A stretch of 64,000 nucleotides of DNA. Source: an uncultured Methanoregula sp. (GTDB lineage Archaea; Halobacteriota; Methanomicrobia; Methanomicrobiales; Methanospirillaceae). The DNA lies in NCBI RefSeq assembly GCF_963677065.1, contig NZ_OY781872.1, positions 2,413,419-2,477,418 of the forward strand, in the 5' to 3' direction. The first letter of the stretch is position 1. Every line of letters begins with the position of its first letter. A program made the position numbers and the translations under genes. The notes below the pieces were generated by a model. That model was not told where the DNA came from. It did no database searches and saw nothing but the letters and a program-made list of their open reading frames with translations. Below are positions 25,101 through 33,548 of this stretch, piece by piece.

Positions 25101-26833
25101 ATCACATCGTCTAACACCGCTTTTCGATCTTCATCCTTTATTTGGTCTCCAAGCCCTCGGAGAATTGATGCCAACCGAAGGAATCGCCATAGATGAAGTG
25201 GATGTGTGGGGAGCATTATTGCCTTATGGGCCTCATTAGAATCGGATTTGATATGGACTAAGAAGATATCTAATCTTAGCAATCCTCCGAGAATAATTTG
25301 TGCATAATCGCTGCTGGCATCGTACATTTCTGAATAATGGTTGTGGACATAGCTGTAAATTTTCCCAGAAAGATCGATATATTCTTCAATAATTTGATAC
25401 AGGTCAGGTTTTGCGCTAATCCAAAGAAGTGGAAATTCAACAATAAAATCGAGTTCCTTTATGATTTCTCCCCTTAATTCACAGAAACGATCCCATAGCG
25501 GAGTGATGGGCTCTGAAGCGTGCGATTTTTCAATAAGATAGTCATCAAAACGTTCGAAGGCTTCGTGTAATGAAATTTTATTTCCTTCAAGGGAAAAAAC
25601 CGAATCGACAGAAAAGGAATGGGGTTCGTATATTGTATTATTATGGTTTTTTATTGCCAATTCTAAGGAAGGTTCTTTGGTGTAAATGACCCCTCCCCAT
25701 ATATCCTCTTTACAATATGTGTGAAGCCAATCAAGAACATCTTTGTCGGGGTTTATTGCATATTCCCATTTTGTATTATTAAAGGAAATTTCGCCCTCAA
25801 TTTTTTCGGAATCGGTGTCAATAATTTCCTTCCAATTCTGTTCGATATCCCGAGCAGTATTTGATAACTCATCTTGGCGATTATCTAGCAGCGCTTCTGC
25901 GCAATTACGATTGATTTTTGGAAGATCTATCTTTCTTGAGGGTTTTGGGGTAGGATCTGGAGATTTATCTGATGGTGGATGGAATATTTTCGAGACCTCC
26001 TTAATTGTCAGATTTCGTCTCGCTTCACTTGAAGGGTGTAATCGGAGATTTTCTATCCTTGTAAGGATATTAAGCAATTCTTCTTTGCGTTCTTCATCTT
26101 TGTAACTATTAAACCGTTTTCGGCGGGATCTCAATGTAGATTGTGACTCTTCAATAATCTTTTTACTTTGCAAATAATTCCTATCCAATCTTTCCTCAAT
26201 TGCATTCAGGTCAGATAACAGGTCAGGATCGGCAACTAATCCCAATTCTGATAATGCCATCCTCGGTGCGTCATTCTGGTGTTCGGCGCTTAAAATACTC
26301 CATTGTGCTAAAAAATTACAAACCATTTCGAGGGAGCGGAGATCTTGAAGTCGTTCGCTGGTCTGAAGAATTTTCAATAATTTTTTGTGAGCCCCTGTTT
26401 TTACAAAATATTTACAATCTTGTGATTCCTGAACCCATTCAAGAACACTTATTGCTAATTCACGAGAAGAAGGTCTCGTAAAATGATTGAGCGTATGAAC
26501 ACCCGGTTGCTGCGCATGTGCAAGAGCAATTATTCGTTTATGATTTTTTTTATCATTTCGCCATGCAGCGGCGGTAAAAAAATCATCCGCGATATCTTTC
26601 AAATTTAAACCAACTGCATTTGCTTTTTGTTTTAATACAGGACCATCTTCTCCAAATCCTGCTAAAACAATAGAGAAATCCGCGTCAGGGAAGTGCGGAA
26701 TTTGACTTAAGAATTTGAAGAAAGAATCAATATCCATCATTGGGAGGGAGTCTCGGGCAACGTCTTGGACGTTATTGTAATTCGAATGAATCCATTGTGT
26801 TATACTCGCCGAGACAAAATCGTCAGTTTTCAT
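22163..26833 (-). CDS. 1556-aa protein: PD-(D/E)xK-like plus RuvB-like AAA ATPase
   Basis: Residues 1-900 are mostly helical and unassigned, with an LPTHPLHLWRFL block near 541. At ~955-997, VSVDDYISRIWLRM then ERCDLLALRVEE and IESIEVKTR give D...ExK spacing of a PD-(D/E)xK nuclease. A low-complexity Lys/Gln/Pro linker (~1130-1215) leads to a RuvB-like module: Walker A GPAGVGKSS (1258-1266), Walker B LIFIDEVH (1318-1325), ATTDPG sensor, CNPRRAVR arginine region and a winged-helix C-terminus (GLGPLERNFL, RRLGLIAITPGGR). GGAGGAAT precedes the ATG, and four bases overlap the previous gene. Nuclease-translocase role inferred. Confidence 0.75.
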   Translation of the reverse strand: MKTDDFVSASITQWIHSNYNNVQDVARDSLPMMDIDSFFKFLSQIPHFPDADFSIVLAGFGEDGPVLKQKANAVGLNLKDIADDFFTAAAWRNDKKNHKRIIALAHAQQPGVHTLNHFTRPSSRELAISVLEWVQESQDCKYFVKTGAHKKLLKILQTSERLQDLRSLEMVCNFLAQWSILSAEHQNDAPRMALSELGLVADPDLLSDLNAIEERLDRNYLQSKKIIEESQSTLRSRRKRFNSYKDEERKEELLNILTRIENLRLHPSSEARRNLTIKEVSKIFHPPSDKSPDPTPKPSRKIDLPKINRNCAEALLDNRQDELSNTARDIEQNWKEIIDTDSEKIEGEISFNNTKWEYAINPDKDVLDWLHTYCKEDIWGGVIYTKEPSLELAIKNHNNTIYEPHSFSVDSVFSLEGNKISLHEAFERFDDYLIEKSHASEPITPLWDRFCELRGEIIKELDFIVEFPLLWISAKPDLYQIIEEYIDLSGKIYSYVHNHYSEMYDASSDYAQIILGGLLRLDIFLVHIKSDSNEAHKAIMLPTHPLHLWRFLRLASILRGLGDQIKDEDRKAVLDDVMRPEHFLSVICLDTIPDMVGNPYKADLTLPIANEIKGMATFENLSNAISGSDGIIEFKNAIERFVMLGRHHTYPLRIAIVNPPEPGKLMKEIVTILNTRRESTLKKLRVEVFCTALHKQRLDLSLRLLDEREELEEKISSGRLEYKVNQPAFNTLQELLNSIKNSPFHIIAIFDEASIMVLKHNQEQILPMSPFTVRYGIQYDHIGMTKINLVPKNNESPFSDYMILIDEALKIQRNLGLHASSDASTMVMRIDEILNETNPLAHWVLVADRALPNYANMKSVRLSERIEGRRKVLLVSSDYHQFTHRIMEVFNNSNLSMNELKIETLLSEGIGLIGGGFFDIFKKDGTVDSKHALGLAGMLLAARDYRLRYPDALVVSVDDYISRIWLRMDSTSPERCDLLALRVEEDTCIIESIEVKTRSADDIEDLGREHAEGQIISTLGACAAAIPDNLKGEDPLSAPRCEMLKRIFVNALQSQSLPSDHRKFWIEKLISIFENESQPVPLKYSGELILVLVGCNTPQGQDEITTNTAYPIKVRYLIEGQIQALIDGGTPAITAPSRDSNQEIKRVTNKEKPAQTFKNQPQKKPEVGIKNKNTQVVDGKNQSIDDGTKRIPQEPQTVPRPIPENEESRKKEDTIESWPPKLNKFEMIGQYQQVDELVKQVMYSQASGTRFPDKLLVGPAGVGKSSLARKIARQLLEEEEILFNGADLKNPTMIINILQENNKVPSDPHGKIKVQKSLIFIDEVHGIGKNVATALLSAMDDARTTTIDGVNYDFNNVIFILATTDPGKLSEAFNSRPDKTYLRPYTLNEVAGIVWLHGKEFLSNVDLSKEVCSEIAARTRCNPRRAVRTLQHGLIPHVFSISHTDSKKIDYKKLSKAFTHEAVMKWFEDQKVDQNGLGPLERNFLVYLKRNGATSQQSLQQGLGISNVQDFNEINEYLRRLGLIAITPGGRNLTKEGRSYIEKPIDLRDRISRQSS

Positions 26834-28176
26834 AATAATTCCTCCGGATTATTTGCACAAAGGATGAGGCCGTCTGATGGCTCAACCGCTAAATTAAGAC
26901 GTTTTAAGAGATTTGAAAATCGTGCACTGTTTGGAATAAGATCTTCATCATAATCTAATCCCGAATATCCATGTTTATTGAGGAGAATAATATCATCATG
27001 AGAGCCACCGTAGCAAGGCCCCCAGATTTCTCTGAGACGAACAGACAAGGGTTCAAATTCTAAAACCTCTTCGGATGCAAGTATCGAGCTCATTAAAATT
27101 CGGGCCGTTTCAGGCTGAAGCTCAAAATGCTTTTGTTGAACACGATTTGATCGCGGTTGTGAAAAGCCAATTCTTAAGGATAAATAATGGAAATGATCCT
27201 CTAAAAATTTGTAATCGGGAATTTTTTCAATATCCGGATCAGTCACGTTTTTTTCAATGGGTAAGAACACGGAATCATCGTATGAAATTTCTCCTTTTTC
27301 ACGCAAAGTTTGATATGATTTACAGAACCAATCGCGTTGTCGAGAATAACAATTCCGGCTCAATGTTCGAGTTCGTGTATTCTCCCCCCCATTGAAATCC
27401 ATAAACATGATTGGCATCTTTCTATCAATATCACTGATTTTTTGAATGTAAACGAAGAGCCATGAACAAAGAGCAATGGTAAGTTCTCGTAATTGCATAT
27501 GGTGTGAAGTATCATTTTCAAGGTTATGGCAAAGTTGAGCAATCGCATTTGTTTGGGGATCCATCATCGAGGCAATATCGGATAGACGACCAACAGTCAA
27601 TGTCCCAAGTTTCTCTTCATACTCCTCTGATAATCTGGATTCAATAGATTCGGAATCGAGGATTGGGGTCAGAAAATTTTCCAATGGGGTATCATGCCTG
27701 GTAATCCAATTGGAGGCATATTTTAGGATCTCATTCCCTACAGAGGTTGTTTCTAAAACCTGATGTACGAAGTGGCCAGAATATCCGTCTTTTTTAGCGT
27801 TGTTCTCAGTGATCAACCGATCTGAGATAAGAGTATATTCATTTCCAAAATCTCCATGACCTGTAAATTTTGGAAAAACTGCTTCATCATTATCCACTAT
27901 CCCATTTACTTGCAAACGCAATTTTCTTAAGTTTTCGACGGATATTGAAGGGTCAAGTTTTTCATCATCAACAAGGATTTCATGTAATGCTTCATGCTCG
28001 TAATCACCTTCTAAACCACGGTTTGTCTTAATTACTGCAGTCTTATTTAGGTACTCCAACCTATTCGATTTCCCGGTCAGAGATAAAAAAAATCCATTAG
28101 CAAAATGAACTGGCTTCGTTTGAAATGGTATGTATCCTAAAGCGTCAAAATTGACAATGAATTTCTTATTCGTCAT
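26830..28176 (-). CDS. 448-aa protein of the defence operon, unknown
   Basis: Unrecognised soluble protein (MTNKKFIVNFDALGYIPF...) without TM segments or clear catalytic motif. Notable features are a CNSWLF-like helix region near 230-260, an NCYSRQRDWFCKSY segment near 285, and an acidic body. Its start lies inside the end of the 1251-aa gene with GAGGTGAT upstream. Its stop overlaps the start of the 1556-aa gene (ATGA). Such tight coupling says its product works in stoichiometry with the two large neighbours, as a small middle subunit. Confidence 0.72.
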   Translation of the reverse strand: MTNKKFIVNFDALGYIPFQTKPVHFANGFFLSLTGKSNRLEYLNKTAVIKTNRGLEGDYEHEALHEILVDDEKLDPSISVENLRKLRLQVNGIVDNDEAVFPKFTGHGDFGNEYTLISDRLITENNAKKDGYSGHFVHQVLETTSVGNEILKYASNWITRHDTPLENFLTPILDSESIESRLSEEYEEKLGTLTVGRLSDIASMMDPQTNAIAQLCHNLENDTSHHMQLRELTIALCSWLFVYIQKISDIDRKMPIMFMDFNGGENTRTRTLSRNCYSRQRDWFCKSYQTLREKGEISYDDSVFLPIEKNVTDPDIEKIPDYKFLEDHFHYLSLRIGFSQPRSNRVQQKHFELQPETARILMSSILASEEVLEFEPLSVRLREIWGPCYGGSHDDIILLNKHGYSGLDYDEDLIPNSARFSNLLKRLNLAVEPSDGLILCANNPEELL

Positions 28177-31100
28177 CCATCATCACCTCTTGGTATTTTT
28201 TCCAATCTGCTGAGAGATGGAATTTTGTAAACTCGCCAAAATAAACGTTATATGTGAAAAATTCTCGATTTTGAGGGATTTCTAATGACTGCATTCTCTC
28301 CATAAACATGTCCAGTCGATTAATATCCCTCTCCGGTACAAGCTGCCGAGGCATACCCCGAACAATTTTCACTAGGGTATTATAAAGAGGGTAGTCAATG
28401 CGTAAACTTATGGGTGTTTTTCCCTCTCCCTTAAACTGTAGTAAAAAATGATCCGGACGATATTCTAAAACTTTATGGACGCGATTTGGAAGTCGTGGTA
28501 CTAATAATTGGAATTCATTGTGGGATATCGATTGATTTGCTACATAGGAAATTGTTGGTTTTTCATGATATCGATGACCAATCCAAAGATAAAGTGCGTC
28601 GTTCCATCCACTGAATTTTACCGGACAATAACATCGATTAATTGCACCGATTACTTTCTTTTTGAGGGTAATATCTGAAATCGGAGTATTAATGAATCCC
28701 TGAAATTCTTTTGACGCCTCATCTTCTAGAGCAAAAACATCTGTACCTTTGACGTGTTCGAAATAGAATTTTCTCTTTAGGGCATGGAAACGTTCCACAA
28801 CATCATCTTTTTTAGTACTCCAGATGGGTTCTTGCCGATCAACTATCCAATCATCGTTTTTTGTTTTTCCAGGTCTTTCTAGTTTCAAATCCCAACGTGG
28901 GTGACTGTATTGTATTGGATCTGAATATTCTTGCAGATAGTTTGAGATCTCAAACCGGCTATCCATTTCAAAAAGCCGTTCTGAATACCATTTTTTGGGG
29001 GAAAGTTCATTAAGTCTTTTTTCAGAGGGATCCCCAAAAAGAAGTCTAGATATAAGTATCCAAATCTCACGAACTGATGTTCGATGTCCTCGAATAGCGA
29101 GACGATCAAATAATGTCATAAGGCGGGTTTGGACCGTTTTATCTTCGAGAGATTTGAAATTTTTCGAGAACATGGGATCTTTTTCGGATAAGGCAAATTC
29201 TCGAATCTCCTCATCAGAAAGAATCTTTTTAAGCATTTCTTTTGCAAATTCGGGAGAAAGGGGATTCCTCAAACTAAGATCAATTACGATTACTTTTTCC
29301 TGAGTATTTTCGTCGTCTTGGTTTTTTTCATTATAGACAAGGCGCTGACGGCATTGACGATCTACTTCTTCGAGAATCGGAAAATTTTCTTTCTCATCAC
29401 GTCTTAAAATATATAATGGGAATTCATTTGCTGCAAGGCAATAAGGCCGCTCCTCTTTTATTGCTTTTTTCCATTGTGTGACAATTGGTTTTATTTTTCC
29501 CTTGGTCATTGCTGCAGTGGCGTCATATTGAACAACAGCATTTAATTTTTTTAATTCTGGCTCTAATCGACGTAAAATATGGGTTTTCCCATCTCCCGCA
29601 TTGCCTGTAAGGACAATGCTGAACCCTTCTTTAACTTTATCCAGAATAAAATGTTCAAGTGGAAGAGTGATATGGAGAACATTAATTTCTGTTGTTTTCA
29701 GTTCATCAGAACATACTTGGGGACCGGCTTGCGCCAGGCCTTTCCAAAAGTTAAGGTTTTGTTTTTCGATTGAATCTGGGGCCGATTCAATTGGCATTTC
29801 CGTCACCACTTCATCAGTATTCCGCTCTTCAAATTGGGGAATTTTTTCAGTAAGTTTCCAACATTCTGTGCTTTTTAATCTCTCTACCGTTTGAACATGC
29901 TCGATTCGTTTTGATAACCAGCGCTTTCGCCAGAAATCAGCGATTTTTTCGGTAGCATCGAGATAGTTTTCAGGTTTTTCAATATAATCTGGGATTTCCC
30001 CCAACTCACCACACAAAAATTTCAATGCTTGCTCACAGAGTGAAATTCCATAAATTTTCCTAGGCTGGTTATGCTTTAATAACACTGAAGCATCAAAACC
30101 GAGCTCCTCCAATCCAGCTCTAACTTTCCGGAGTTTCGGACTTGGACCTTCCCCAAAAATATGATTCACATTTTGATAACCGAGTTTTTCTTCTAATACC
30201 GCTTCTGTCGCCTTGACGGTTTCAGGCATAAATTGAACTGTGCCAAAACCGCTTGAAAATCCTATAGGGTGATATTTCATTTCAGGCTGGTCAGGACTGA
30301 TAATTCCTTTAGGTAATTTAATTCGTTCATATTGGCTGCTCCCCAATGCATAGAGACTTGTTGTTCCAAGATATACAAGCCGATTATCACGAAAAACGGG
30401 AGCGTTTTTTAATTGAGAACTAATAATTGATGGTTGCTTGTTGTATCTCCGTTGATAGTCGAAATTAATTTTCGGACTCATCATCAATAAGGCCGTCAAT
30501 TTCCCGCCTAACAATAGATTATACGGTGCAATAGCACCACACGTTGTTATTTCAAGAAGGTTTGATCCTACATGAGCGCTCTTGTTTGCTTGGAGAGCAT
30601 AATTTACAGCAGTAGAAAAATCATCGGTTTTTATTACATCTTTCGTCGTTGTGGGATCAAGAAATTTCCCCAGGTTTTTTTGGAATATACATTTAGCAAA
30701 TAAAAGATGAGAAAGTTCAAAAGCTCTCTTTTTCAAGACTAGAACTTTCAATACTTCTTTCATTTCTTTGGTTGATTTTGTTTTATCGATTTCAAGGACT
30801 TCGGGCGCAATTTTTATTGATGACTCATCAAAAAATTCGAGATCTTGTAATAATTCAGGTTGGTCAGCTTCAGAGTGGATATTTTTTAATGCTTTTTCAC
30901 GTAATTTTGAAAATTCTTCCCCTTTCTCTTTTAATCGTTTGATAATCTCTTGAGTGGGTGTTTGAATCTCGTCATCAGACACAAGACCTGATGGATCAAT
31001 CATACTTATTCCAAAATCGATATTCTTTTCTAATTTTTCTGATAGTTTTTTTAACTTTTGTTCAGGATTGGGATTTTTTAAGGCTTCATTTATTTCATTA

Positions 31101-31900
31101 AAAAATGCATCGCGGTTCCAACCGATGTATGTGTCACGAGGTTTCAGCATCATCGCTGTATTGTTCAAAGCAGCTATACCCATAATGGCATGACAAGGGT
31201 GTCCTCCGTCACGGATAAGGTAAAGCATCGTTCGTCCAGGTATCGATAATTGTGGAATCGACCAAGTATATCGGAAATAACGCCAAATTTCATTAAGCGG
31301 AATTTTTGTAAATTCATCATGGATTTGTTTATCCCCTTCACCTGGGACTAATTGGAGATATGGCTGTATAGCTTTCGATAGTAATTCATCTCTCTCATTT
31401 CCTTGGCAACTTAGAGCTGGTTCAATTCGAGAATAGACTTCATTGCCGTCAGCTATTAATTGTAAGATTGATGAAAATTTACAGTTTTTCGGAGGGTTTT
31501 CTAATCTTTCAATAAATTTCTTTACTGAGGGTTGTCTGAACTGTTCTGCACAAATGTGATTTAACTCCGTTCTGACAGTAGTTTTATATTCGCTAATTTG
31601 ATCTGCATTAACCTTATTCCCCGGATAGAATTGAGGGGAGTTTAGCTCGATTCCGGCATTTTCTTGTTTGATTGTCCACCGTAATCGTGCTAAATCTATG
31701 AGAATTCGGACCGCAGCGTCATATTTTATTTTATTGGACTTAAGGTGGGACTGAGATTTTATCCATTCTTGTTCTTTTATCCATATTTCCTCAAGCTCTT
31801 CGATATCTCTGATTAATTGCCAGTTCTCCAACTGTTTCGCGAGTACCAAAAACCTTTCTGCAATAAAACCTTCGAACGGTGGATAAACTCGGATAAACAT
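28166..31900 (-). CDS. DruA-like (DUF4338) protein fused to a P-loop ATPase
   Basis: About 1244 residues. Positions below count from an upstream GTG at 31921, seven codons earlier. The central region shows Druantia DruA/DUF4338 hallmarks: YLIRDGGHPCHAIMGIAAL near 234, LKPRDTYIGW near 259, LLGGKLTALLMMSP near 470 and YLGTTSLYALGSSQYERIK near 517. A P-loop LTGNAGDGKTH lies near 771, with a Walker B-like VIVIDLSLRNPL near 878 and a long helical C-terminus. The ATG at 31900 (GAGG upstream) is preferred. DruA is of unknown mechanism in Druantia defence; a fusion to this ATPase, without DruB-E, is unusual. Confidence 0.75.
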   Translation of the reverse strand: MFIRVYPPFEGFIAERFLVLAKQLENWQLIRDIEELEEIWIKEQEWIKSQSHLKSNKIKYDAAVRILIDLARLRWTIKQENAGIELNSPQFYPGNKVNADQISEYKTTVRTELNHICAEQFRQPSVKKFIERLENPPKNCKFSSILQLIADGNEVYSRIEPALSCQGNERDELLSKAIQPYLQLVPGEGDKQIHDEFTKIPLNEIWRYFRYTWSIPQLSIPGRTMLYLIRDGGHPCHAIMGIAALNNTAMMLKPRDTYIGWNRDAFFNEINEALKNPNPEQKLKKLSEKLEKNIDFGISMIDPSGLVSDDEIQTPTQEIIKRLKEKGEEFSKLREKALKNIHSEADQPELLQDLEFFDESSIKIAPEVLEIDKTKSTKEMKEVLKVLVLKKRAFELSHLLFAKCIFQKNLGKFLDPTTTKDVIKTDDFSTAVNYALQANKSAHVGSNLLEITTCGAIAPYNLLLGGKLTALLMMSPKINFDYQRRYNKQPSIISSQLKNAPVFRDNRLVYLGTTSLYALGSSQYERIKLPKGIISPDQPEMKYHPIGFSSGFGTVQFMPETVKATEAVLEEKLGYQNVNHIFGEGPSPKLRKVRAGLEELGFDASVLLKHNQPRKIYGISLCEQALKFLCGELGEIPDYIEKPENYLDATEKIADFWRKRWLSKRIEHVQTVERLKSTECWKLTEKIPQFEERNTDEVVTEMPIESAPDSIEKQNLNFWKGLAQAGPQVCSDELKTTEINVLHITLPLEHFILDKVKEGFSIVLTGNAGDGKTHILRRLEPELKKLNAVVQYDATAAMTKGKIKPIVTQWKKAIKEERPYCLAANEFPLYILRRDEKENFPILEEVDRQCRQRLVYNEKNQDDENTQEKVIVIDLSLRNPLSPEFAKEMLKKILSDEEIREFALSEKDPMFSKNFKSLEDKTVQTRLMTLFDRLAIRGHRTSVREIWILISRLLFGDPSEKRLNELSPKKWYSERLFEMDSRFEISNYLQEYSDPIQYSHPRWDLKLERPGKTKNDDWIVDRQEPIWSTKKDDVVERFHALKRKFYFEHVKGTDVFALEDEASKEFQGFINTPISDITLKKKVIGAINRCYCPVKFSGWNDALYLWIGHRYHEKPTISYVANQSISHNEFQLLVPRLPNRVHKVLEYRPDHFLLQFKGEGKTPISLRIDYPLYNTLVKIVRGMPRQLVPERDINRLDMFMERMQSLEIPQNREFFTYNVYFGEFTKFHLSADWKKYQEVMMDDE

Positions 31901-32044
31901 TTTGAGGTCCTCAAATAGCACATGATGTTTGCAGTTATGTAGAATATATGGAGAGAATTCGAAATACCTTTCGATATTAATTTCTTCTAAAAATAGAGCA
32001 TTTTTTTATGAGAATTTTGATACACAAATCTTTTTCCTTTCATT

Positions 32045-33199
32045 TTATTCCCCCTTATATTCCAACAATATCCAGATTCCAATGGTAACTAATATTGATC
32101 CTAACAATTGGAAGAAAAGATCAACGACTTGAGATATTGTTAAAACCATGTTGATTAATGAAAAGGAAAATATCAGAATTTTTCCGAATTGGCCACTTGA
32201 TAATAAGAGGCCAAAAAAAATCAATGATATTGTAAAATAACACCTATGGCTCGGATTTATTACAATTGGAATCTCTAATTGAGGGCAATCCAGGTATTCT
32301 TCTTTATTTCCGTTTTCAAGGAATTTGAAAATTTTAATCGACATATGACTTTGTTTTTTTGAAAGAGCTCCTTTGGTACCGACTAAAAATTCGATCCAGT
32401 CTACGGTAAAACCTAAACGTATATATCTATTAAATACCGTCAAAGATTGTTCATTAAAACATGTTAATACAAATTTTTCTGAATTTTGCGGAGGATCTTG
32501 GCCAAAATAAACTAAATAATTAAATGAGTATTTCAAACCTGTGGTTAATTCAATACCACTTAAATTTGTTACAATATCCTTAACCGGAATTTGTTCTTTT
32601 TTGTTTAATTCAGTCACTCCTAAAAATCGATAAAAAATACCATGTTTGTATTTTTCGTATGTTACAAGTTTTTCAATTAATTTTGTCCAAGCATTATCAT
32701 TAGATGTTAAATCAATTCTGTCATTATTTCCAAATGTAATAAATTGGCCGACGTAATTGGTTCCTTCTACCCTGGGGCGAAAAGGTAAATTCTTGATTTG
32801 TTGATTATAATCAATTCCACTCGAAATATCAACCCATTCATCTAATAATTTTAATGTGAGAATTAAAACATCATCGGCAAATTTTTTCGTTGTAATTATC
32901 TGTCCTTTACGCAAAGGAATGAATTCAATTTCATCTTGATTATTTTTTACAACTGCAGTGATAATTACAGATTTTCCGATTAATCCTGTGGAATTCCATA
33001 AATCATTTGTCATTAATTCTTTTCGATATCGGAATTGAATGATGAACTCTTCAGGATACGATAAAACATTGTAGATATCATGACGATATAAGTGCCTAGA
33101 ATCAGAAGAGAAAAGAAATAAATTATCTGCAATCATTAATCCATAATAAGATTTGTTTCTTAATAAAATATTCAATATTGTTATTGTATAATTTATCAT
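32045..33199 (-). CDS. 384-aa protein with two C-terminal TM helices
   Basis: First gene of the minus-strand island operon. Residues 1-310 are soluble, rich in Ile/Asn/Tyr/Lys and predicted mixed alpha-beta, with no motif I recognise. Two TM helices close the protein (CYFTISLIFFGLLLSSGQFG and LVTIGIWILLEY with a further hydrophobic stretch between). The ATG follows GAGGGT. The divergent XRE regulator starts 79 bases away and a palindrome lies between. Membrane-tethered proteins in defence loci are often sensors or pore-forming effectors; here that is conjecture. Confidence 0.65.
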   Translation of the reverse strand: MINYTITILNILLRNKSYYGLMIADNLFLFSSDSRHLYRHDIYNVLSYPEEFIIQFRYRKELMTNDLWNSTGLIGKSVIITAVVKNNQDEIEFIPLRKGQIITTKKFADDVLILTLKLLDEWVDISSGIDYNQQIKNLPFRPRVEGTNYVGQFITFGNNDRIDLTSNDNAWTKLIEKLVTYEKYKHGIFYRFLGVTELNKKEQIPVKDIVTNLSGIELTTGLKYSFNYLVYFGQDPPQNSEKFVLTCFNEQSLTVFNRYIRLGFTVDWIEFLVGTKGALSKKQSHMSIKIFKFLENGNKEEYLDCPQLEIPIVINPSHRCYFTISLIFFGLLLSSGQFGKILIFSFSLINMVLTISQVVDLFFQLLGSILVTIGIWILLEYKGE

Positions 33200-33226
33200 A
33201 CCCTCAACTTTTTTTGCTATTGTGTC

Positions 33227-33236
33227 GACTATAGTC
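33227..33236. promoter_or_regulatory. Palindromic operator between divergent island genes
   Basis: GACTATAGTC, a perfect 10-base palindrome embedded in TGTC...GACA (33223-33246), midway between the 384-aa gene and the XRE gene. The natural candidate ligand is the XRE-family regulator encoded alongside. Confidence 0.5.
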
Positions 33237-33278
33237 AGCGATAGACATTAGCCTCTTTCCTTAAAAACGATTCATCCA

Positions 33279-33548
33279 GTGACACAGAACCCAGAAGAGA
33301 TCTTTGGCAAAATTCTCCAAGAAGAACGAAAAGCCAAAAAAATATCTCAGGAAAAACTCGCAAAACTTTCCGGCCTCGACCGGACATTCATTAGTCTCAT
33401 CGAGAACGGAAAACGCAACCCGTCATTCACAACTATTTTGAAAATTTGTTCAGCGCTGGAAATCGAGCCCTCGGAACTCTTCTCGATTTACGAGAAGAAG
33501 GATCCAGATTATTCCGTGAAGAAAGGCGGGAAGCATGCACGAAAATAA
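33279..33548 (+). CDS. XRE-family helix-turn-helix regulator
   Basis: An 89-aa protein with one XRE/Cro-C1 helix-turn-helix. ISQEKLAKLSGLDRTFISLIE is preceded by the usual helix (LQEERKAKK) and followed by NGKRNPSFTTILKICSALEI. It has the compact layout of controller (C) proteins of restriction-modification systems. It overlaps the nuclease gene by 14 bases. Likely binds the 33227 palindrome and times expression of the nuclease and the divergent operon. Confidence 0.82.
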   Translation: MTQNPEEIFGKILQEERKAKKISQEKLAKLSGLDRTFISLIENGKRNPSFTTILKICSALEIEPSELFSIYEKKDPDYSVKKGGKHARK

